Origin: Mercenaria mercenaria | Taxonomy: Eukaryota > Mollusca > Bivalvia > Venerida > Veneridae | Assembly: GCF_021730395.1 (NCBI RefSeq) | Contig: NC_069373.1 | Coordinates: 42,932,501 to 42,996,500, forward strand | DNA: 64,000 nucleotides | Direction of reading: 5' to 3' | Shown: in pieces, positions 11,601-23,600 of the stretch | Layout of the letters: each line of letters begins with the position of its first letter | Position numbering within the stretch: the stretch's first letter is position 1 | Notes under the pieces: model-generated | The model's input: only the letters and a program-made list of their open reading frames with translations | Database searches by the model: none | Told to the model about the DNA's origin: nothing | Position numbers and translations under genes: made by a program

Positions 11601-14600
11601 GAAACTTAGGACAGTCAACACAATGTCTCAGTATCATATGAAATAAGACAATGACCGTAACTGGCATTCGGAAAACATACTAATTATAAGACGAGTATTA
11701 TGAAACAAAGAATGAGCGATTTTCACACTGGTGATGAAACAGTTCACACAGGTCACACATGTTTAAAGATCAGAAAGGTACATCAGACATATATGACTTT
11801 TCATTAAATTTGTCTTTTTGTACGATAAATCAAAGATCTACTAATTTTGTAGTTCTGGTGCCCAAAGAACCTCAACAAAGGCCTTTGATGAGTTGTCCAC
11901 ATAGCGGGCAATTGGTGTAAAGGCTGTGACATTTGTCGCATAGGACCAGATGCTTGCATCCCAGGAAAAGGATCGTCCTTGGTTCTTTTTAACAGTGTAT
12001 ACACATGATTTTTTTTCCTCCTCAGGCGTTCGTTTTCTTCTGAAACTTTTGATACGTCGTCAGTATCTACAACGGTATAGCAATTTATTTAAACATTTTT
12101 TATCCGATGGTTAATACGACAAAGTTCCAGAGGACCGTACTAATGATTCTATTTAAATTACCAGTTAAACTGGGTTGAAATTATTAAGTGGAGAGTTTTT
12201 TATGAAACAGATACATTGTATAACGTTAATTCTATGAAAAATAAAAAGCTATTAAAGAGATAACGTGATTTAAAAAACAAACTGCAATAATTATTTTAGC
12301 TTCTATTCAAACACCTGTCGAAACGGTCCCTTGTCTACATGACTTTGTTTTTATAAAAACGCGGGTGTAGATTTGCAAAACGTTTATCGCACGGAGATGC
12401 AATCAAAATAATGTATGCTTGTTCATGTACATATAAACTCATTCATTTCTCGTGAGGATTCGGAGAAGATTGGTGAAGATCCATCAAGCGGTTCATGAGA
12501 AAGTGTTAAATATTTTAGCTCTAAAAGGGGTCAAGCGGAAGCAATTAAATAAATTTGAGCTGTCCTTGCCAAGATGCTACAGGCCAAGTTTTGTGTTATT
12601 GGACGACGGACGTTCGGCCATCTATACTAATACTTTGGTTAAGGTGAGCTAATGAATAAAAAGTGTAATTAAGTGAAATAAAAAACACTGAATATATAAA
12701 ACGAACTTACTTTCTTCATTTTGTGGAAGATTTAACACGACGGAATCCATTTTCTGTGTACACCCTCAGTAGTTACCAAGTTTATACGACGCAGTTTACT
12801 TTTAATTTGGGTTTCCACATTACACATATTTTATCTTTAAATATTGAAGTTAAGTTGATAAAATAGGTAGATGTATTTTATTTATATTCTCCGCGCCCGG
12901 AGTATTTGTGATGGCAGTGCATTGTATGTCGCAAATGTCGATATTTTCCTTTCATTATCTCTTAACTGTCTTTACTATATATACAACTACATTTGTAGCT
13001 GATAATTCCATAAGATAAATGGAAGTCGAAAGATAGGTAAGTACAAATATATATACAATTTTAGAAAGGTCTGTTTTTCCGTGTGAGCACCATTTGGTTT
13101 CCGATTACTAACAACAGACTTAAAAAATTCTGGAAGGCTGCGTTTTGGTGTTGAGAGATTAAATGTCACTTTGAACGTTAACAAGGAAAACGATTTCCGA
13201 TTAAAAGGGAACAAAAATGGGTCTACACCTGTCGATATGACGCTTGGTTTTTGTTAGGAAATATCTACTTATATTTTGGTTTCCGATTACTAACAACAGA
13301 CTTAAAAAATTCTGGAAGGCTGCGTTTTGGTGTTGAGTAAATGTCACTTTGAACGTTAACAAGGAAAACGATTTCCGATTAAAAGGGAACAAAAATGGGT
13401 CTACACCTGTCGATATGACGCTTGGTTTTTGTTAGGAAATATCTACTTATATTTTAAGACGCCAAGATCAAGAGGGAATTAGCCTTATTAAGCTTCATAC
13501 TATGAATAACTGCAGTCAATAGACGACGTCGGTAAAAGGCACGTGTCACGGTTGCCAGACAATATTGGGAGAGCGTTTGAAGGTACGGCGAAAGATTCCC
13601 TGTTGACAGTCAATCCTGATAGTTTATGGCCAGAAGGTCAAAGTTCAGTGTCACGCGACCTTTAGCCTATTAAGGGTTTTCAATCTATATTAAGAACTTT
13701 AAACATACTGCCATCAAAACTTCAGAGGATATTTGTTTGTGTAGATTAATTTTATTTCGATGGGAGTTATATGTCAATGTTACAGCGACTTGTTAACTGA
13801 AATTTTTTAATGATCTATGAAATTGGAGAAATCTTAGGTCTTTACATCTGACAACTTTGTGACTTTGTCAGAAAATGTCCTCGCGAATTCAAGGTCATAG
13901 TAACATTGGGCTGCCACAATGCATAAGAGGATTCCTTGTGGTCATTTGATGGTCTGTTGTATGGGAATCAGTAGGTCAAAATCCATAGTCAATATTTACA
14001 TGAACGCTTCCACGAATCTTTAGCCGCTGAAATGTATAAAACATTTCCCTGTGCTCTTTAAATCCCCATTTCTAGTGAATTTTACGATTGCCAGTCCGTC
14101 CCTTTCTTGTCCTCTCGATAACTTTGACATCCATGTAAGAATTTTTTATATTATTCGGCACAAAATATTACCTTTTACGAGACTTTACACAAATCCGTTA
14201 CTCAAATGTCAAGCTCACATTTCGAGGTCAAAGGTTAACAGGGCGTATTTTGTGTCTGGTCAATAACCCTGTCATCCATCAAGGAATTTAGATTTTATTT
14301 TGCACATGTGTTCTGCACAATATCAAATTGTATACACAGTTCTTCCAAAAACCGAAATAAAAAATCAACATCGTACATGATTTCTAGATTTTGCCTGTCT
14401 AATCGGCTATTTTGAATAACAGCAACAGTGTTACTATGTGCACAGTTTTTCAATACCTAACTAGAAACTGTTCAACAATTTATACGAATTCTCAATGGTC
14501 AGTTTGACCGGCCGATTTTAGTGGCAGATCAATGTCGTATTTGTATGCATCAATGTAAAAACAACAACATCGTTTATGAATTTTCATTGGACGTTTTTGA

Positions 14601-17600
14601 TCGGCTATTTAATTAACTGTGCACATTTTTTAATACCGAAATTGCTTTCAGTAAATGTTGCATATTTTTGTAACTAGATGGCATTCTTGCCAATCAGCAT
14701 TCACATATTTATAGTATAATGATAAAATAAAATATATCACTTTATATAGTACTAATTGATTTCCTTTACATTATATTGTAGTCACATTTTGTTTTTGCAG
14801 TGCAGGTTTTCATCGTTTTCATTTTAAACGACCCTTGAATAAGAGAGTGCATATTGTTAAGATGAACCATGTAAAATGACTTCATTAAAACAATTAACTA
14901 AATAGTACGTAAAAGCAATACAAACTGTGCAATCCTATTTCATTTATCTATATACCTACGTACAAAGTATATTAAGATATGATATACAGTACAACCTCTC
15001 TAGAGCGGCCCTCTCTTAAGCAAAAACCTCTCTATAACAACATCATCAAAACTTCCCTAAGCCGAAATATACTATCAAATTTACCTCCCTAGAACAACAA
15101 CCTCTACATAACAGTCAATACATGTATTTGTATCTCCCAAAGGGTGTTGCTCTACAGAGGTTGCACTGTAAACTATCTATTTCATTTATCTATATACCTA
15201 TGTACAAAGTCTAAGATATGATAAGATAAGGGAAGAAGCTGATATAAAGTCTTGGCCCAGCGTGCAGCCCTGCGCTGCACAGACTCAAGCTGATCAATCA
15301 GAGTATCAGAGTGGGGGGACCACACAGTGGAACTGTACTCCAGCTGGGGCCGTACAAGTGTTTTGTATGCTTGTGGTTTTAACCCTTCTGAGTGCACTTT
15401 GATGTTACGTCTTAGGAAACCCAATGTTTGATTTGCTTTTTTGGTGATGTTGTCAATGTGGTCGTAGTGAACTGTTTAGTTACTTATCACTGCTGCGTAT
15501 TCATAAGCTGTTCCCCTAAGGAGGAGGAACGAAAAACAAAAACAACAACACTACACTCTATATACCAACGTAATTGTCAGCATATAACACTTGGGTTATA
15601 ATTTTCTTGTTGAGTTTCACGCCCCTAGGCGTGAAAGAATGATGTTTTGTTGTGAACATTAGTCCTTCCTCATCATTTAACTTGAAAGTGTCATATAGAA
15701 CCCACATTCCTGATTACACTTTATCAGAATAATGGTCTTGATAACTAAGTTTGAAACTCAGTCATTTCGGATGAATAACTACGGTCAATTTCGCATATGG
15801 GTCTTGTTCAGTCAATAATTAAGTCACTAAATACAACAATAAAAATCCTGCTCACACTACTAAGGCAACGTTTTTCTCCAACATTCATAAAACCCCATCA
15901 GACTGTCCGTTTGTCTAGCGTCTACAACAAAGACACGAGTATCGTAATATCATCTCCTGTTCTATCAGTACTACTTACACTGCTTTGTTTGGTGCGGAGT
16001 TTCCTTTTGCTGCATCTTGCAGCAACTTTCGTACTTATTGGTAGGTTTATCTACATAGTAAATACAAGCTGAAGTTTTGCGACTCCCTGTCATCAAAGTA
16101 ATGTAGAGCTTTATTTTGCAGGCATGCGTGTTAGTGAAAGATGGTATATGAAAGATGGGATTGTTTTCGGACTTTCTGTTGTCAAGGCTACTGCTGCAAA
16201 ACAAATACAAGTATTATATTTCTTTACATTTGTATTAACTGTTGTATTGAAATCTCAATGAATTAAAATTGTACTGCAATGAATCCGGACATTTTGTTTT
16301 AAGGCTAATGTTCTCTTCCTGTTGGGAACTGACAACGACATCCTAAGCTATTCGAATCTCATCAGCCTGTTACGGAATTTACGAATTTTCATGATTCTTA
16401 GTTTTGTTCGGTTATTTCTTCACAAATGTGTTTTAATTGAGAACGTTACTAGATAGCAATAGTGTTTTTACAACAGTTTATCATATTACATCCTGTACTG
16501 AACTTTGTCTGTTTGTACGTGTAACTTGATTTCAGGGATAAACACTCACTTCAAATGTTATTATCAAACTACTTTTCAGATTAATATAAATCATGTAAAC
16601 AAAAGTCTGTGATCCTGATTCGATATTTCAAAGTCTTGCTAACAATAAGTATAAATTATTCACCAGGTAAAGTCACATTCTAAAAACGCAGCCTCCCCAA
16701 AGCGCAACCTACGTCACGAGGACGCACACCTTACCAACACACACACATACAAACACAGATGAAGACAAAGCAAACGCACGAGGACAAAACGAACACAAGA
16801 AAACAGTGAGGCACCGCATTGGAACGTTCAGTGGCAAAGCCACCACAGGGGATTTTATTCAGCTTGTGGTGAGCACCTAATCTCATTCTTACCCCCAATA
16901 CGTGCTTAAGTAGAAAACAGTGCAAATTTAAGAAATCTCTGCCAAACACACTCAACGTCAACGGATGGGGCGGTATGTAAAACACGAAAATGTATGTACT
17001 CAATACCTTAGCAGAGCCAGAACATCAAAAAGAACACCCTTAAGGCCCTGACGAAACAAGCCAGATGACCGATATCAAAACAGCTCGGTCCTGGTTGCAT
17101 TTAAAATCATAAGAGTCCCCTGACTGTTTCGCTATGCTTACTAAAAGATGGAAGCGTAGCGCCTAGCTGTCTGTAAAAGGTTAACATTAAACGTGCGGTG
17201 AGTCTCAAAACATTTGGGACCTCTTTTAATAAAACGTTTTATAACTTTACCAAATACAGCTGTGAAATTACCACGACAAAAATGTTACAAAAATCGTTTT
17301 TATAGCATGTTATATTTTCTTGCTGAGACAGAAAAATTCCTCTTTCTTCACGTCAATTCGACCAACTTAAAACGACGTTAACGCCAAAGTCTTATTACAC
17401 TACAAAAGCTTTATTTCACTCCAAAGACACCAAACATGTAATACAGTGATTTTGTAACGATAGTCTTTCCGTTCATTATTTCAAGCGCGGATGAATAACT
17501 GCTGGATTTCCCCCTCACATAAAAGAATCCAAAACGATTTGAGGGACCAACCAATATGAGAACAAAATACTAAATTTTATTGGCAACACTTACAAAACAC

Positions 17601-20600
17601 CGTTCTCAAGCTTAAGTCTCCTGTCAACGTAAGGGACAGGATAGAAGTGTTATGCATGTACACCGTTTAGAAACCTAAGATCATAAGACACGCTTTGTGA
17701 CAAAGACTAATCCCTTGATATAATACCCGCCCGCTTAGCTCAGTAGGAAGAGCGTTGGTCTACGGATCGCAAGCTTAATATATGGCAATCGGCGCTTTTC
17801 ATTCATTGCTCCCACGCTTTGGAACTCCCTTCCCGTCGGAGTTCTTTAGCGGAAGAATATTGCGCACCTGAAGTTGCGCAACATTTCCGCTGCATATTTC
17901 TCGATACATTATAGAGCTAATAACCTATAAATATAGTAATAATTATTGAGTATCTTAGCCACATCAAAGTACCACAGTTAGCAATAAATGCAGCAAACAT
18001 ACTTATATTTACAATTACAGATGCAAACGTTCTGCAATGTGGCGCATTATTTATGTATAATACCTTGTTTATTGGAGTAAAATCTGATCATAAGATATGC
18101 ACCTGTACGAAAATATGACCTGTTTTACAGCTGTAAACGTCTGTAAAAGACCTGTACTTTGAAGTTACAGCTATAAAAGACCTTAAGTTGAGAGGTACCA
18201 GAAATACAGTTGTTTTACAGGTGTAAAACAATTGCAGGTCTCAAAAATACAGCTGTAAAAATTTTAGTTGAAAGTTACAGCTGTAAAATGGTCATGTCTC
18301 AAAATTACAGCTGTAACTTTTTATATTGGGAAACACGAGTACTGTCAGCCATCTTTAAAGGGCAAGAAATGTCTGACAGAAAGTTAATCTGTAAGTGTTT
18401 TTACTGCTGTATCTCATTTGCATAATTCGACCTGTTTTGCAGTCGTTTTACAGCTGTAAATTGAAATCTACAGTTGTAAAATCAATGTTGTTATATAAAA
18501 TCTACAGGTGTAAAATTGAAATAATCATGACTGTAATTTTGAACAAAAATACAGGTCTTTTACAGTTGTAACATGTCGTACAGGATTAATGCTTACGGCG
18601 AGACTGCGCATGTCAAATTTACTGGAGGTCTATCTAGACCTCTCCATAGTGTTGGCTTTCAAACTAGGAGAATTCAGACTAATCTACTAATTTTACGGCG
18701 TTAGATTTCACTTTCTAACGCAAATTACGGTGCGCCAGTCTAAAATGGTACAATGTGCTTGCGCACAAGTAAGTTTTACAATCCTCTAAGACGAAAATAA
18801 CTGTTCGTTTAAAATAAAGAAATATGGTGTAATACTATTGTTATAAATGTTGGAAACGGTTCAGTTATTAACAAAACAAAAATAGAGATATATATTAACT
18901 ATTCTTTGTTCGCAGTATTCAAAGATATGCATATGAATTGAATCGCGTTAAAATGTATTTCGTTAAATTAAATGAACTTATTGTTTAACTGGCGGGTTCG
19001 TTTGACCCATTCGGAAGATCTGCCGGAATAAGAAGAGTTCTTCTGAGCTTCTGTGTCTTCCACCCTATAGTCGGAGATGTTAATCACGTGATCAAAACAA
19101 GGTGGCAATTCGACATATATACCTTACAAACTGAGTTATAAACTAGAACAAATAAAATGCTTGGAATTTCTTTACAAAATAGCACATTAACAATAAAAAT
19201 GCCTGAAAAAAAAATACATTTAAAAAAAGAATGATATATTTTTCTACTCCAGGCAGACGTCTGTTCAATTGGGATTTTCTTCTAAGCTTTTCTAAAGCTT
19301 CTCGGAAGCTATTCTCTTGGGCCCAAACGAATGGGGCAGTTGACAAATAAGCCTGTCAGGTGAGGTTCTCGCATAAATGGTAAGATGCTAGTTTGGCAGC
19401 TTTCACCAGGGCCAAGTTCAGTGTACAATTATTGCAGTAGTAGCTTTTGAACATTTGTAAATGAAATTCAGTATTAACTAGGAAATGCTTGGGCCCCTAA
19501 TAGGTCACATTGACCTGCAGCAGGGAAACTCGTCTATAGCACAACCTATCATATAACCAGAGACAATAATTAGGTAACAATTGTTATCTATGTGTCTGAT
19601 ATAACTTTAAAAGGAGCAACACTGGACCTCTCCTAGGTTTCTTTTTTAAAAGAAGCCTACTTGTCACAGATAGTGCTAAGTATAAGTTAGATAATACATA
19701 CAAGTGTATTACTGGCTGGTAACATCATGCGCGAGGGAATCTCAGGGAACGTAATTTTGGTAGCAAACGAGCCTCGTATATGCGAGTCTGCTATCAAATT
19801 ACGTTCTCTGAGATTCTCCCAAGCATGACGATACTCGCCGGTAACACACGCGTGTGTATTGTCTAACTGATTTATTGCATTATTAAAAACAGTAAACTGA
19901 ACGCATTTTTTAAAATCTTGGGAAGAGTTTTATATAGATTATGCATGCGTCACATCAGAGAGCATGTTACAAAATTTTAAATAATCTACTGATAAAAAAA
20001 GTTATTAAAAATTTCATAAATACACATTGAAACATTCTTTATCAATTGATGTAATTATTTTGTAGAACAAAAAGTTTCGAAGTACTGGTAGAGTTTCAAA
20101 AAATGATTTAAACTAACTGCCAAACATTTTAATTTGCAGGGAGGCGCTAACGAGGTCATGGAAGATTAATGGAAACAATACCCAAGTGGCTAATTTTACC
20201 AAAGATCGAAGGTTTCATGTATCAATGGAATCCGCACCTTCATTCGCCAGAAATGTAATTTTGAATTTTTAAACTGAATAGAATATCTTTTTTTGAAGTT
20301 ATGTATTTATGTTATTTAAAAAATCAAGTTTTAAATCAAGATGCAGGGAACTAAACTACATGTAGTATTTAATATATTCGTGTTAGCCCCGCCTCTCAGC
20401 GAATCAGAGAACAACATCTCTTGTTGCATTGCCTCTATATATTATTATACAACTCTGTAATATGGCCAGTGAGTGTGAATGTGCCTGTTTGATCGTAAAG
20501 TGTATAAAACCATCCTAATCTTGTGTCTGAATACTTATCCCTTAATATCAAGGGTCTGGACATAAATGACACATAGATAAACACTACACTACAGACATAC

Positions 20601-23600
20601 AATGATACGTTATTAGACCTTTATAACGGACACGGACAATGTAATCGTACTATGTACTATGGTCAAAGTCTGGGGAATTTCTCAAAACACAAAAATTAAA
20701 ACACGTAACCTCAGGGATTCGTTTCATTTGTAAGATATTAATTTAAAAAGTTTTCGTACAACATATCCTTATAATTCTTGGCAGTGTTATCCTTTGCTGC
20801 GAATAAACATTGTTTCTAAGGAGAACGCAGACGAACGCTTTATATCTACGTATACTGATGAAAACACACCATGTTCAGTTTAATAAAACGTCACATACCT
20901 GCAGTTTTATTTACTTTCTGCCATTTGATAAAATACCTTTTTTTTTAATTTTGCAAATTTATGAGAATTATTTTGCTAGTCTTTCCGCAAGCAACGCAAT
21001 TAAAACAAAATTCGTCGTAGTGGCAGAAAATAAATGCAGAACTAAATTCATCGGACGGTAGCTGTTTCTTTGTATAGGTAAAATAATTCTGACCTCAACT
21101 CAAATAGCCCATAGCTAGGTCTTTTCACTTAAATAAGTATTGTTTATGGCAGAACATTATCTATTAATTTAGATACAGCGACTTTGACCCAAACAGCTTT
21201 AATGCAATCGCAAACTGGTTTTTTGAAACCATGGTTTTCTCAAGTTTGTTGATAATATGTCATTCCAAACCTAGTTATTGACCGAAAAAGTATTGGTTAA
21301 ATGTTTAGGTCAACCTTCTCAATGCCTTCTAAACTACAGTCCCTATAATAAAAAGAATCATTTCTTAAGGATTAATCTTGTTAAAAAGTAAATATCTCAT
21401 ATGATCCAACTCTTTATGCCTGTACAAGTGGCAATGGCTGCATCTCGTATCTCAAAAGTGCAAATCGGCAAGTAAGAACAAACAGTAAACCACATTATTT
21501 ATTTAAGAAATAATATATCTCATCGGTGATTTGTCGCTGAATAAATCACTGCTTGGAGTTCAGATGCGAAGGAATTATATCACGAGGGCGTAGCCCGAGT
21601 GATATAATGCTACGCATCTGAACGACAAACAGTGATTTAATCAAGAGCAAATCACTAAATGAGATATATTATTTCGATTCTAACACGTTATCAAGGACTT
21701 TAAAGTATACCTTGTCGGCATGCATTAAATATTTGCCCGTTTTCAGTCGGGTTCTTTTCCAGTGTGCCGTTACGCCGCTTGACGCTATGACGTAATAATT
21801 GTGACGTCAGAACAGTGAATTATTGTTTAATAAATCACTGTCTCCAGCCTTCTTTGTTTAATAGGAAAATGAATCGGATCGTGTTAGAATTTGTAATAAA
21901 GTAAGCTTCTCAAATAAAAATGTACTATTTCTGTGGAATACTAATGTTGTACAAACAGGAGCGGAATATATTGCAAAACGTAACTTTAGTTTTAAACACG
22001 CTGTATCACTACTCTCGTAAGTGCTAACACAGAACAGTAAACCTCTGAAAATCGATCTTCGTAAATGAAATGGCCATTTATGATTAGAACTATAATGCAC
22101 GTTTGATTGAATAAGGTTCCTAATTGTTACAGAGTGTAGTCTTTTTTAGTACTCAAAACCTTCTCGGAAGTATCATTAGCTCTTTCCTCCACTAACTTAC
22201 TAGCCATCAAAAGTATGTAGATCCAGTGTTTACAGGCCGTGTTATTGCTGATATTGTTTCTAAGTATCCCTTTTCCTCAATCCCACTGACTCTTACATCC
22301 TGACCACCAAAACATAAGAAAACAAATGAATATGTTCTAATATTTTAGTATTCTCCCAAACACACCTAAACCCTTACACCTTCCTATTACACTCCTACAC
22401 CAACCGTGAGTTATTTTTGTAATTTCTATTCATATTCCTTTCTTTTTCAATAATTCCTTGTGTATCTTTTAATTATTTTAGAACACCCCACCCTTTCCCA
22501 AACAATTACAAATACGCGAAAGATCAGTGCTTTTTCTAAGCATATACAGCATGCAACTTGGCAGAGTTAAACTTTACCTCTTTAAAAGAAAATGCGCTAT
22601 AAGTATAATAATACTTATTCTCAATACACACTTAGTACAACAAGTTACCATGATTCCTAAAACATGTTTGAGAAAAACCCCAAAATTTGACCGAAGTACA
22701 GAGTACGTTTACATTTACATTTTCATGTCCGTGTCCGTGATAAAGGTCTATTACAAATAACTTATCAGTTTTCATTACCTTATCACAGCAACACTTGCTG
22801 ATTTGTGTGTATTGTGTTCAACATCCCAGACAGAGAAAACTGTGAGCGATACCTGTGTGCAACTGAATTTAGAGCACGGTTTACCGTGGTTATACCAGAA
22901 TTTAGCAAACACAAAACTTCAAAGGAAAATGCCACCCACTGTCATGCAATAAAATGATTATAGACAATGGATCCTATAACAAAAACAACTCACCTGAAGC
23001 TACACTCCAGACAGCCGGAAGCACACAAAATAGAAGCAAATGAAAGTTTGAAATCGTAGAATACATGACTGATATAAAACCTTTATCAGTTGCCTGCAAC
23101 TATATGAAACAAAAGTTGCAATTCATTTACCGTCGATATACGTTTTAGCAGACTAAAAAGGGAGAAAATAGTTTTAATCACATTCAACAGCTGTTTCCTA
23201 ATATTCATCAGAAATTGAATGCGCCGCATGCAACACATGTATATCAACCATGTAATCAAATAAACATAGAAATGGTATTACAAAAACTTACCCTGTCTGG
23301 TTTGTGTTTTAATCAATGATGCAACACGTTACTGAATAAATTTGTAATTGCTTTAGAAAATGTTTTGCTAGTGTTGAATATCAAGATGTATGACATGTCT
23401 CATCACGGGAAGTTTTATGTTGGAATGTTGTACTTAGATCATTGTTTTTCGTGACATTTTAATCTGAATATGTATATATGTTTGTCTTGTTTTGTTTTGT
23501 TCTATCTACTAGCACCAGACCAGAAAGAAGAAAAAAACATTCGTTATGTATACTATGTATACTTTGGTATACTATTAGAACTGTGGTCATGAACGGGAAA

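Larger units (their letters stand above)
9766..14936. other. Lectin intron background between listed repeats
   Basis: Apart from the LINE fragment, RING remnant, candidate exon and tandem duplication listed, this is AT-rich non-coding DNA. Around 13600-14270 there are several GGTCAAAG/GGTCAT motifs, as in decayed dispersed repeats of molluscs, but nothing definable. Confidence 0.4.
18600..21496. other. Mostly non-coding
   Basis: Contains hairpin H3 and the candidate Ig-like exon. GCTTCCGAGAAGCTTTAG (minus, near 19290) is a short palindrome-rich patch. Nothing else definable. Confidence 0.35.

Noticed and set aside
15797-16072. Hydrophobic open frame that could be a signal peptide joined to 16120
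   Set aside because: The intron would be only about 80 bp, there is no good start context near the hydrophobic part, and composition is like random AT-rich DNA.
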